NCBI RefSeq assembly: GCF_004323595.1
Contig: NZ_AP019373.1
Span: 1,178,001-1,242,000, forward strand
Direction: 5' to 3'
Length of the DNA stretch: 64,000 nt
Source of the DNA: Sulfuricystis thermophila
GTDB taxonomy: Bacteria > Pseudomonadota > Gammaproteobacteria > Burkholderiales > Rhodocyclaceae
The position numbers and the translations under genes are program-made. The stretch's first letter is position 1. Each line of letters opens with the position of its first letter. This document shows positions 57,231-64,000 of this stretch, piece by piece. Below the pieces are notes generated by a model that saw nothing but the letters and a program-made list of their open reading frames with translations, searched no databases and was not told the DNA's origin.

Positions 57231-58268
57231 ATGACCCTCAAGCTCACCCAATTCTCCCACGGCGGCGGCTGCGGCTGCAAAATCGCGCCGGCCGTGCTCT
57301 CGCGCCTGTTGGCCGCATCGCCGCTGCAAAGCGTGCCTGCCGATCTCCTGGTCGGGGTCGAGACGGCCGATGATGCGGCCGTCTATCGTCTGAACGACAG
57401 CCAGGCGGTGGTGGCGACGACCGATTTCTTCATGCCGATCGTCGACGATCCGTTCGACTTCGGCCGCATCGCCGCGACCAATGCCCTTTCGGATGTCTAT
57501 GCCATGGGCGGCCGGCCGCTCTTCGCGCTGGCGGTGGTCGGCATGCCGCTCGACAAGCTGCCGGAGGACGTGATCCGCCAGATTCTCGCCGGTGGCGAGA
57601 GTATTTGCGCCGAGGCCGGCATTCCGATCGCCGGCGGGCATTCGATCGATGCGCCCGAGCCGATCTATGGCCTCGTCGGCATCGGGCTCGTCCATCCCCA
57701 GCGAGTCAAGAAGAATGCCGGCGCAAAAGCGGGCGATGCGCTGATCCTCGGCAAGCCTTTGGGCATCGGCATTCTCTCCGCCGCGCTCAAAAAAGATGCG
57801 CTTTCGGATGAGGGCTATGCCGAGATGATCCGCTGGACGACGAAGCTCAACGTCACCGGCGCGCTGCTGGCCGAGCTGCCCGGCGTGCATGCGGTCACCG
57901 ATGTGACGGGCTTCGGGCTGGCCGGTCATCTGTTGGAGATCTGCCGCGGCTCGGGGGTTGCTGCACAGGTGGAATTTGCCCGACTGCCACTGATCGAGGA
58001 GGCGGTGCGGCATGTGCGCGCGGGCACATTCACCGGCGCCTCCGGGCGCAACTGGGCGAGCTACGGCAGTGCCGTCCTGCCAGCGCCGACTTTCGAAGAG
58101 TGGCAGCAGAAGATCGTCACCGACCCGCAAACGAGCGGCGGGCTGCTGGTCGCCTGCGCGCCGGAGAGTGCGGATGAGGTCTTGGCGGCTTTCCGCGCCG
58201 ACGGCTTCGAGCGGGCAGCGGTGATCGGCGCGTTTGCCGCTGGCGCGCCTTGCGTCACGGTCGTTTGA
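57231..58268 (+). CDS. selD: Selenophosphate synthetase
   Basis: The 345-residue enzyme makes selenophosphate from selenide and ATP. The N-terminal motif [12 protein letters not shown] carries the active-site cysteine (the position that is selenocysteine in some species) and the following lysine. [10 protein letters not shown] is the metal-binding part. Repeat copy 14 encodes AVLPAPTF at about residues 281-288. It supplies mnmH; no selA or selB is visible here. Confidence 0.95.
   Translation: MTLKLTQFSHGGGCGCKIAPAVLSRLLAASPLQSVPADLLVGVETADDAAVYRLNDSQAVVATTDFFMPIVDDPFDFGRIAATNALSDVYAMGGRPLFALAVVGMPLDKLPEDVIRQILAGGESICAEAGIPIAGGHSIDAPEPIYGLVGIGLVHPQRVKKNAGAKAGDALILGKPLGIGILSAALKKDALSDEGYAEMIRWTTKLNVTGALLAELPGVHAVTDVTGFGLAGHLLEICRGSGVAAQVEFARLPLIEEAVRHVRAGTFTGASGRNWASYGSAVLPAPTFEEWQQKIVTDPQTSGGLLVACAPESADEVLAAFRADGFERAAVIGAFAAGAPCVTVV
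58069..58093 (-). repeat. 25-bp interspersed repeat, copy 14 (in selD)
   Basis: The copy lies antisense to the core orientation and is read as AVLPAPTF just before [16 protein letters not shown]. Confidence 0.85.
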
Positions 58269-58863
58269 GCAAAGGCGCGAGCGCAGCCCAGACATGATCG
58301 AGGAGCTTCGGCTGCGCCGCGGCCGTCGGATGCAGCCGGTCGGGCTGAAAGGCGCCGTCGTCGAGCGCGATCGGTTCGAGCAGGAAGGGAAGCAGCGCCG
58401 TTTTTTCCGCCTTGGCGATCTCGGCGAAGATCGCATGGAATGCGCGCGAGTAGTCCGGCCCGTAGTTGGGCGGCAGTTGCATGCCGACGAGGAGCACCCG
58501 GCTGCCGGCGGCTTTGGCTTGTCTGACCATCGCGGTGAGGTTCTCGCGCATCTGCGGCAAGGGCAGCCCGCGCAGGCCGTCGTTGGCGCCCAGCGCGAGG
58601 ATCACGATGCGCGGCTTTTGTTGCTTGAGCACTGCGGGCAGGCGCGAACGGCCGCCGGCGGTGGTCTCGCCGCTGATGCTGGCATTGACGACTTCCCAAG
58701 GCTGACCTTCGCTGGCCAGGCGCGCTTGTAGGAGCACCGGCCAGCTTTGCTCGCGGGCCATGCCGTAACCGGCCGAGAGACTGTCGCCGAAGACGAGGAT
58801 TTTTTCGGCGGCGTGGGCCTGGCCGATCAGCAGGCTGACGAAGAATGCGAGAATCCTGAACAT
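58255..58863 (-). CDS. tesA: Periplasmic GDSL esterase / acyl-CoA thioesterase I
   Basis: The 202-residue SGNH hydrolase has a signal peptide ([15 protein letters not shown]), the serine in GDSLSAGYG, the oxyanion residues GETTAGG and GANDGLRG, and the Asp-His pair in [10 protein letters not shown]. It hydrolyses thioesters and small esters in the periplasm. The 3' end overlaps selD by 14 bases, and its ATG shares the CATG at 58861-58864 with the divergent ABC gene. Confidence 0.9.
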   Translation of the reverse strand: MFRILAFFVSLLIGQAHAAEKILVFGDSLSAGYGMAREQSWPVLLQARLASEGQPWEVVNASISGETTAGGRSRLPAVLKQQKPRIVILALGANDGLRGLPLPQMRENLTAMVRQAKAAGSRVLLVGMQLPPNYGPDYSRAFHAIFAEIAKAEKTALLPFLLEPIALDDGAFQPDRLHPTAAAQPKLLDHVWAALAPLLKRP

Positions 58864-59530
58864 GGACACGGTATTGGAAGTGGTCGATCTGGGCAAGGAC
58901 GTCGCCAGCGGCGAGTCTACCCTGACCATTCTCGACGGCATTGGTTTCACGATCGCCGCCGGCGAGTCGGTGGCGATCCTCGGTCCCTCGGGGTCGGGTA
59001 AATCGACGTTATTGGGGCTGCTCGCCGGCCTCGATCTGCCGACGCGCGGCCGGGTGCTGCTGGCCGGGCAGGACTTGGCCGCACTCGACGAGGATGCGCG
59101 CGCGGCTTTACGCGGCCGGCTGTTGGGCTTCGTCTTCCAGTCGTTTCAATTGCTGCCGGCGCTCACTGCGCTGGAAAACGTCATGTTGCCCCTGGAGCTG
59201 CTCGGGCTTGCCGAGCCGCGTGCCACGGCCGAGCAGATGCTTGCGCGAGTTGGTCTGGCCGACCGGCTCGGCCATTACCCGAAGCACTTGTCGGGCGGCG
59301 AACAGCAACGCGTCGCGCTGGCGCGCGCCTTCGCCGTGCATCCGCGGCTGTTGCTGGCCGATGAGCCGACCGGCAATCTCGATGCGGCGACGGGCCGCCA
59401 GGTGATCGACCTGATGTTCGCGATGAATGCCGAGCAGGGCACCACGCTGGTGCTCGTCACCCACGACGAAGCCCTCGCGCAACGCTGCGCGCGGCGTCTG
59501 CGGCTGGCAGCCGGACGGCTGGTATCCTGA
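58862..59530 (+). CDS. ybbA: ABC transporter ATP-binding protein, YbbA/LolD type
   Basis: The 222-residue ATPase has Walker A GPSGSGKST (about residue 42), the Q-loop FQSFQLLPALTALENV, signature LSGGEQQRVALARA and Walker B LLLADEPTGNLD. It resembles YbbA, encoded divergently from tesA in many bacteria. The usual FtsX-like permease (YbbP) does not follow; a small unknown gene does, so the permease must be elsewhere or is lost. Confidence 0.88.
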   Translation: MDTVLEVVDLGKDVASGESTLTILDGIGFTIAAGESVAILGPSGSGKSTLLGLLAGLDLPTRGRVLLAGQDLAALDEDARAALRGRLLGFVFQSFQLLPALTALENVMLPLELLGLAEPRATAEQMLARVGLADRLGHYPKHLSGGEQQRVALARAFAVHPRLLLADEPTGNLDAATGRQVIDLMFAMNAEQGTTLVLVTHDEALAQRCARRLRLAAGRLVS

Positions 59531-59554
59531 TCAACCTGAAGGAGGAGCAAAGCC

Positions 59555-59749
59555 ATGAGCCGTCCCGTCGACCCCGACCGATATCTGCGCCAGATCGCCG
59601 AACGTATGACCGCGACGCTGGAGCGGGAGGAAATGGAGGTGCTGCTCGACGAGCTGGAATATCTCTATGACGTCATCGATCCTGTGTTGCAGGACAGCGC
59701 GGAAACGCTGATGAAACAGTTGCGTCAGAAGCTCGGCTACGCCGCATGA
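59555..59749 (+). CDS. Small acidic helical protein, unknown
   Basis: The 64-residue protein has a strong AAGGAGGAG site and is predicted all-helical and acidic (TLEREEMEVLLDELEYLYDV). The stop overlaps the next start (ATGA). I do not recognise a family. Clear ribosome-binding site and gene coupling support that it is expressed. Confidence 0.7.
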   Translation: MSRPVDPDRYLRQIAERMTATLEREEMEVLLDELEYLYDVIDPVLQDSAETLMKQLRQKLGYAA

Positions 59750-60609
59750 GCGAAGCGCGCTGCTACGCTTTCCGGCGGCTCAATCCTTATCTGGGCGTGA
59801 CGCAGGTCGTCGATGGCAGCCACGGCCGCGGGGTCTCCGTCGATGGCGTCAATTGGGAGCTCCAGCTGCGGATGCGCTTGCCCGCCGGCTGGGGCTTTCT
59901 GAACCGGGGAGCCGTCGATACCGGCTATCTGCGCTTCGGCGTCTGGTCGAAAGCCGAGGGATTGGCGCGCTTTCCGCCGGCACGCAACGTCGATCCGAAT
60001 GCCGCGGAAAAATCCGCCGCTGCGTTGCTCGATGAAATCGGCGCGTCCCTGCCGCGCCTGCCGTTCCATCTCATCGACACGCTCGAATGCTGGCTCGTCG
60101 ATATCGTCCGCAAGCCGCTGGCGCTGCTCGCCAGCCTGAAGCCCGACGATCCATTGCCCGAGCGCAGCATACGCCGCTGGACGCCGCTGCTGCCGGAAGT
60201 CGAGCACGCCTCGAGCGACGATTTCTCACCGCTGACGCGGTGGGTCGCCGAACGCGCGCTGCCGGGCCCCTGCTGGATTGCACGCGATGCAGAGGGTAAC
60301 GGCACCCTCGTCAAAGGCATGAACGGAGAGCGCAAGACCTTCCCCGCCGCTGAGTTTCCCGAAACCCTCGTCGATCTGAGCGGTTGCCTAGATGATCGGG
60401 TCGGCGAACTGCATGAGGGCTACCTCACGGTGCTCGCCCCGCGACTCTTGATGCTGCCGCTCTCGGCTGCCACCCGCGCCCGTCTCGAAGTGCTGGCGGC
60501 ACGTCAGCCGACCGAGATCGCGCGCTTCTGGCGGCTTTACCCAGCCATCAATGACCGCGCCTTGCTCAATACCGCTCGGGTGCAGGCGCAGTTGATCGCT
60601 ACGAGCTGA
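59746..60609 (+). CDS. Protein of unknown function
   Basis: The 287-residue soluble protein (no signal or membrane segment) has an N-terminal beta-rich part (YAFRRLNPYLGVTQVVDG) with conserved-looking VDGVNWELQLR. The C-terminal part is rich in leucine and alanine, with a final helix (RLYPAINDRALLNTARVQAQL). I do not recognise it. It is translationally coupled to the small gene upstream and overlaps hpnE convergently by 11 bases. Confidence 0.75.
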   Translation: MSEARCYAFRRLNPYLGVTQVVDGSHGRGVSVDGVNWELQLRMRLPAGWGFLNRGAVDTGYLRFGVWSKAEGLARFPPARNVDPNAAEKSAAALLDEIGASLPRLPFHLIDTLECWLVDIVRKPLALLASLKPDDPLPERSIRRWTPLLPEVEHASSDDFSPLTRWVAERALPGPCWIARDAEGNGTLVKGMNGERKTFPAAEFPETLVDLSGCLDDRVGELHEGYLTVLAPRLLMLPLSAATRARLEVLAARQPTEIARFWRLYPAINDRALLNTARVQAQLIATS

Positions 60610-61972
60610 GAATCCTCCGTGCGACCGCGATACCGCTCCTGACTGCGCCTTCGAGCGTGGCGGGGTAATCGCCGGCGACGTAATCGCCGGCCAGCCAGAG
60701 ATTCGGGGAGGCGGTGGTGGCGGAAGGGCGCGCCAGGTTGGGCGTGCAGGCGAAGGTGGCGCGCTTTTCCTCGATCACGCGAATCTTCTTCGGCAGCACC
60801 AGACCCGGCAAGAGCGGCGCGAGCTGGCGATGGATCGCCCAGCCGAGCTGCCCGTGATCGAGCACCTGCCAGGGGCCGGCCCCACTGATGACGACCGAAA
60901 GAAGCCCCGCCGGCCCGCCCAACTGACCACGGTCGAACACCCATTGGCCGTGGCCGTTGGCCAGGCCGAGCATCGGAAAGGAAAGACGCACCGATTCCGG
61001 ATAGAGGAGGTAGATCGTGGCGATCGGCTGCCAAGACAGTTCCGGCAGCGCGATCTGCGGCGCCAGCGCCGGCAGGTGCCAGGGCGCGACGGCCAGCACG
61101 CGATGCTCGAAGTCGGCCAGCGTTTCGAGGCTGTCGATGCGTGTCGAGCGATGCACCTTGCCGCCGCGCGCTTCGATGAACCGCGCCGCCGGTTCCGGAA
61201 ACAGGCTGGAGAGATCGGTTGCCGGCAGCAAGAGGTCGGCTGCGCTGCGGTTTGCAGCCAGCGTGTCACGCAACACGTTGAGCAAGACCTGCGCCGAGGC
61301 TTCCCGTATCGGGGTGTTGAGCGCCGCGAGGCACAGCGGCCCCCAGAGAAAGCGGCGCAACACCGGCGGCTGGTTGGCGATCAGCCGACTGGCCGGGATG
61401 TCGCGGGGCAGGCGGAAGCGAATCTTGCTGAGCGCCCGCATCAAGCGCATCGCGGCGAATTTTTCTTGCCAGCGCAGCCCTTGCGACATCGCGAGTGCCC
61501 AAGCGAGGTGCAGCGGTGCGGGCAGCGGCAGGGCGGGCGCGGCGAGGCGGAATTCGCGGGGGAACTCCAGATAAAGCGGGAATCGGGCGAGTGCCGTCCT
61601 GCCAGCGCCGACTTTGTCGATCAGCCGCAGCGTTTCGCGGTAGGCGCCGACGAGGATGTGTTGGCCGTTATCGACAGTGAGAGCTTGTGAAAAATTCTGC
61701 TGCGCGGCCCGCTGGCTGCGTTGCGCGGTGCTCGCTCCCTCGCCTAACTCCATGTTATGTCTCGGTCGCTGCGCTCCGGGCGCCTTGCCATCAGCCCGCT
61801 CGCGACGAATTTTTTCACAAGCTCTAAGTCCATCGAGCGTCACCGCGCGGGCCCGGCCGCCCAGCGTGCGCGCGGCTTCGAAGACCTCGACGGCCACACC
61901 GGCATCGGCGAGCTCGACGGCGCAGGCGAGGCCGGCCCAGCCGCCGCCGACGACGGCTACGCGGCGAGCCAT
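60599..61972 (-). CDS. hpnE: Hydroxysqualene dehydroxylase, carrying an in-frame element insertion
   Basis: This FAD-dependent amine-oxidase-fold enzyme converts hydroxysqualene to squalene. It has the dinucleotide motif VAVVGGGWAGLACAVELA, then GGRARAV, and DNGQHILVGAYRET. Between TLDGL and TVDNGQ there are 49 extra residues (about 49-97), exactly the translation of a family A element. Repeat copy 15 adds KVGAGRTA at about 120-127. The reading frame is intact (457 residues). The C-terminal FAD part (LWLAGDYVAGDYPATLEGAV) is complete. Whether the enzyme works is not visible. The start overlaps hpnD by 16 bases. Confidence 0.9.
   Translation of the reverse strand: MARRVAVVGGGWAGLACAVELADAGVAVEVFEAARTLGGRARAVTLDGLRACEKIRRERADGKAPGAQRPRHNMELGEGASTAQRSQRAAQQNFSQALTVDNGQHILVGAYRETLRLIDKVGAGRTALARFPLYLEFPREFRLAAPALPLPAPLHLAWALAMSQGLRWQEKFAAMRLMRALSKIRFRLPRDIPASRLIANQPPVLRRFLWGPLCLAALNTPIREASAQVLLNVLRDTLAANRSAADLLLPATDLSSLFPEPAARFIEARGGKVHRSTRIDSLETLADFEHRVLAVAPWHLPALAPQIALPELSWQPIATIYLLYPESVRLSFPMLGLANGHGQWVFDRGQLGGPAGLLSVVISGAGPWQVLDHGQLGWAIHRQLAPLLPGLVLPKKIRVIEEKRATFACTPNLARPSATTASPNLWLAGDYVAGDYPATLEGAVRSGIAVARRILSS
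61591..61615 (-). repeat. 25-bp interspersed repeat, copy 15 (in hpnE)
   Basis: The copy is read with the gene as KVGAGRTA, a short distance after the element insertion. Confidence 0.88.
61680..61825. mobile_element. Short inverted-repeat element, family A, copy A2, inside hpnE
   Basis: This 146-bp element has terminal repeats AGAGCTTGTGAAAAATTC and its inverse, like copy A1, and the same internal blocks. It is open in the hpnE frame and adds a net 147 bases, so the frame is kept. Confidence 0.88.
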
Positions 61973-62790
61973 GTCTTCAACGCCAGCCAAGCCTTACGCG
62001 CCGGCGGCAGGAAGGTGCGGCGGTCGAGGACCAGAAAGCCGTCCCGTTCGATTTCGTCGAGCAGGGTCTGGTAGATTGCCGCCATCACGAGCCCGGGGCG
62101 CTGCGCCCTGCGGTCGAGGGCGGGCAGCAGCGCAAAGGCGCGGGCGTAGTGTTCGCGCGCCCGCTTTGCCTGGAACGTCATCAGCGCCTTGAATTCCGGG
62201 GTATGACGGGCGGCGAGGATGTCCCGTTCGGCGACGCCGTAACGCGCCAATTCGTCCTGCGGCAGGTAGATGCGCCCACGCCGCGCATCTTCGCCGACAT
62301 CGCGGATGATGTTGGTGAGCTGGAAGGCGATTCCCAGCGCATGGGCATATTTGAGCGTCTGCCGGTCTCGATAGCCGAAGATCTCGGCCGAGAGGAGGCC
62401 CACGACGCCGGCGACGCGATGGCAGTAGAGTTGCAGCCGGGCGAAGTCCGGGTAGCGCTCCAGCTCGAGATCCATGCGCATGCCGTCGATGATTTCGGCG
62501 AGCTGCTCCACGGGCAGGTCGAAACGTTTTCGGGCCTGGGCCAGTGCCAGGGTGACCGGATGGCTCGGCTGGCCGCCATCGAGGCTTTCGATCTCCGTGC
62601 GCCACCAGTCGAGCTTGGCGCTGGCCACCGCCGGCTCGTGGCATTCATCCACCACGTCATCGACTTCGCGGCAGAAGGCATACAGCGCATTCAAAGCCTG
62701 ACGGCGGGGCGCATCGAGCAGCCGGAACCCTGCCGTGAAGCTCGACGCGCTGGCTTTGACCTTCTCGGCGCAGTAATCGTCGGGGCTCAT
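61957..62790 (-). CDS. hpnD: Presqualene diphosphate synthase
   Basis: The 277-residue prenyl synthase converts two farnesyl diphosphates to presqualene diphosphate. It has the aspartate-rich motifs REVDDVVDE (about residues 40-48) and the second one in IIRDVGEDARRGRIYLP (about 165-181). The start at 62790 overlaps the hpnC stop by 4 bases (ATGA). Confidence 0.93.
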   Translation of the reverse strand: MSPDDYCAEKVKASASSFTAGFRLLDAPRRQALNALYAFCREVDDVVDECHEPAVASAKLDWWRTEIESLDGGQPSHPVTLALAQARKRFDLPVEQLAEIIDGMRMDLELERYPDFARLQLYCHRVAGVVGLLSAEIFGYRDRQTLKYAHALGIAFQLTNIIRDVGEDARRGRIYLPQDELARYGVAERDILAARHTPEFKALMTFQAKRAREHYARAFALLPALDRRAQRPGLVMAAIYQTLLDEIERDGFLVLDRRTFLPPARKAWLALKTWLAA

Positions 62791-63605
62791 GCGAATGCCG
62801 CCTTGAGGAATAGACGCGGCCAGTCCATGGCGCCGAGCAGCGGACGGCGCCGGAAAACATCGCAGCCGGCGGCTTCGATTTTGTCGAGGATCGCCAGCCC
62901 GCCGGCGATGATGGCGCGGATTTCCATGCCGATGCGGCCGGAAAGACTGCGGCCCAGTGCGGCGCCGCTCATCATCAGCGCCCGGGCGCGCTCGACCTGG
63001 AAACCCATCAGGGCGCGAAACTCGGCGCTGGCGAGACGGCACCGGAGCATCTCCTCGCTGACGCCGAAACGCGCCATTTCGTCCTGAGGCAAGTAGATGC
63101 GGCCGCGCGGCCCCTTGTCGAGATCGATGCCGACATCCTGCCAATGGTTGACGAGCTGCAGCGCGGAGCAGATCTTGTCCGAATGTTGCAGATTCTCGGC
63201 CGTGGCCGCATCGAACAGGTGGAGCAGCAGCCGGCCAATCGGATTCGCCGAGCGGCGACAGTAATCGAGCAATTCGTCGTAACTGGCGTAGCGATCTTTG
63301 ACGACATCCTGCTCGAAAGCCTCGAGCAGGTCGTAAAACGGCGCCAAAGGCAGAGCGTGGGCGGCGATGTGGCCGGCCAGCCGCTGGAAGAGCGGATGCG
63401 TGGCGGGCTCGTCGCGGCCGATGCGGTCGAGTTCGGCGCGGTAAGCTGCCAACCGGCGCAGGCGCTCGGCGGCCGGAAGACCGCCTTCGTCGGCGAAATC
63501 ATCCGCCGAACGTGCGAAGGCATAGATGGCCGTCACCGCCGGCCGCAGCCGGGCCGGCAGCAACAGCGAAGCAACGGGAAAATTCTCGTAGTGATCGACC
63601 GACAT
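62787..63605 (-). CDS. hpnC: Hydroxysqualene synthase
   Basis: The 272-residue protein is the HpnC partner that converts presqualene diphosphate to hydroxysqualene. Motifs are FARSADDFADEG (about 30-41) and HWQDVGIDLDKGPRGRIYLP (about 152-171). Repeat copy 16 encodes CRLASAEF at about 190-197, replacing a variable stretch before RALMGFQVERA. It is the first gene of the squalene operon; squalene-hopene cyclase is not in the window. Confidence 0.93.
   Translation of the reverse strand: MSVDHYENFPVASLLLPARLRPAVTAIYAFARSADDFADEGGLPAAERLRRLAAYRAELDRIGRDEPATHPLFQRLAGHIAAHALPLAPFYDLLEAFEQDVVKDRYASYDELLDYCRRSANPIGRLLLHLFDAATAENLQHSDKICSALQLVNHWQDVGIDLDKGPRGRIYLPQDEMARFGVSEEMLRCRLASAEFRALMGFQVERARALMMSGAALGRSLSGRIGMEIRAIIAGGLAILDKIEAAGCDVFRRRPLLGAMDWPRLFLKAAFA
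63018..63042 (+). repeat. 25-bp interspersed repeat, copy 16 (in hpnC)
   Basis: The copy lies antisense to hpnC and is translated as CRLASAEF, the same reading frame as in mnmH. Confidence 0.85.
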
Positions 63606-63641
63606 GAAGCACCAGTATAGTGGGATAGAATGACAGGTCGC

Positions 63642-63726
63642 GCGAGGGTGGCGGAATTGGTAGACGCACTGGATTTAGGTTCCAGCGCCGCAAGGCATAA
63701 GGGTTCGAGTCCCTTCCTTCGCACCA
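63642..63726 (+). tRNA. tRNA-Leu (anticodon TAG)
   Basis: The 85-nt class II tRNA has acceptor stem GCGAGGG/CCTTCGC with one G-U pair, anticodon stem CTGGA/TCCAG around TTTAGGT (anticodon TAG), and encoded CCA. A TAGAAT -10 box lies 11-16 bases upstream; the -35 is weak. Confidence 0.96.
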
Positions 63727-63770
63727 AGCCTTTCGCGCCAACTTTTTTCTGATCAAGTCAAGGATTTTTC

Positions 63771-64000
63771 ATGGAAACGACCCAGGAGACCTCTGTCCAA
63801 ACCGCTGCGCCGGCCGTCAATCCGCTGGAACGCCGCCTCGACATGGCCGTGACGCTCGGCGAGATCGAACGCGAAGTTGAACAGCAGTTGAAGCGCATCG
63901 CCAAGACCGCCAGGATGGCCGGTTTCCGGCCGGGCAAGGTGCCGATGAAGCTGGTGGAGAAGATGTATGGCGGCGAGGCGCGTTCCGAAGCACTCGGCGC
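63771..64000 (+). CDS. tig: Trigger factor, N-terminal part (runs off the right edge)
   Basis: The first 76 codons encode the ribosome-binding domain of trigger factor. The signature GFRPGKVP is at about residues 50-57, preceded by the typical LERRLDMAVTLGEIE and followed by EKMYGGEARSEALG. Trigger factor binds near the ribosomal exit tunnel and folds nascent chains. An extra N-terminal stretch (METTQETSVQTAAPAVNP) is alanine-rich. An AAGGA site precedes the ATG at 63771. The gene continues beyond the window. Confidence 0.93.
   Translation, partial: METTQETSVQTAAPAVNPLERRLDMAVTLGEIEREVEQQLKRIAKTARMAGFRPGKVPMKLVEKMYGGEARSEALG

Noticed and set aside
57231-57300. Selenocysteine codon in selD
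   Set aside because: The active-site position in HGGGCGCK is encoded by TGC, so this is the cysteine form and no UGA recoding is needed.

Overview
The window looks like part of the chromosome of a GC-rich betaproteobacterium. The best fit is the Rhodocyclales/Sterolibacteriaceae neighbourhood, but this is an inference from gene content and order and not from a database match. The pointers are tpiA-secG-tRNA-Leu-nuoA-N in one row, a polyhydroxyalkanoate phasin, hpnCDE, PEP-CTERM protein sorting and hemP-type iron uptake. Genes are packed tightly, with many 1-8 nt overlaps and even overlapping divergent start codons.

Layout. 1-2.1 kb: a minus-strand iron cluster (FeoA-like fragment, outer-membrane barrel, hemP, periplasmic Fe3+-binding protein) behind a candidate Fur box. 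2.2-6.0 kb: acyl-CoA chemistry (acryloyl-CoA reductase, propionyl-CoA synthetase, enoyl-CoA hydratase). 6.0-22.6 kb: tpiA, secG, tRNA-Leu(GAG) and the complete 14-gene NADH:quinone oxidoreductase operon, with an unknown membrane-anchored protein at its end. 22.6-25.2 kb: HicA-like protein, tRNA-Ser(TGA) with a nearby copy of its 5' half, a small inverted-repeat element, a cysteine-cluster protein, tRNA-Val(GAC) and metY. 25.2-31.3 kb: DinG-type helicase, a small multidrug resistance exporter, an unknown ATP-grasp-like protein and the molybdopterin genes mobB, moeA, moaD, moaE. 31.3-34.3 kb: phasin, CoA-transferase and a VapBC pair.

34.4-48.5 kb is a signalling and envelope region. It holds a CHASE hybrid histidine kinase with a stand-alone response regulator and a REC-EAL phosphodiesterase in one operon, an HD-GYP phosphodiesterase, clpB, and a four-gene operon (PEP-CTERM protein, PilZ-containing cellulose synthase, unknown protein, BcsS-like barrel) behind a sigma-54-type promoter. 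A plausible logic is that the phosphodiesterases set the c-di-GMP level that the PilZ synthase reads. 48.5-63.6 kb: Tag glycosylase, two peptidoglycan enzymes, a PatZ-like lysine acetyltransferase, methyltransferases, hemerythrin, RsuA, selenouridine genes mnmH and selD, tesA/ybbA and the squalene genes hpnE-hpnD-hpnC. 63.6-64 kb: tRNA-Leu(TAG) and the start of trigger factor.

The most unusual layer is repeated DNA. A 25-bp interspersed repeat occurs 16 times, 14 of them inside genes. It is open in all six frames and read in at least five of them. Two families of short inverted-repeat elements are also present: three copies of about 147 bp, one inserted in frame in hpnE, and two copies of about 205 bp flanked by 5-bp TTSAA duplications. 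One of the latter sits in the putative heat-shock promoter of clpB and appears to have regenerated the -35 box through its target duplication.
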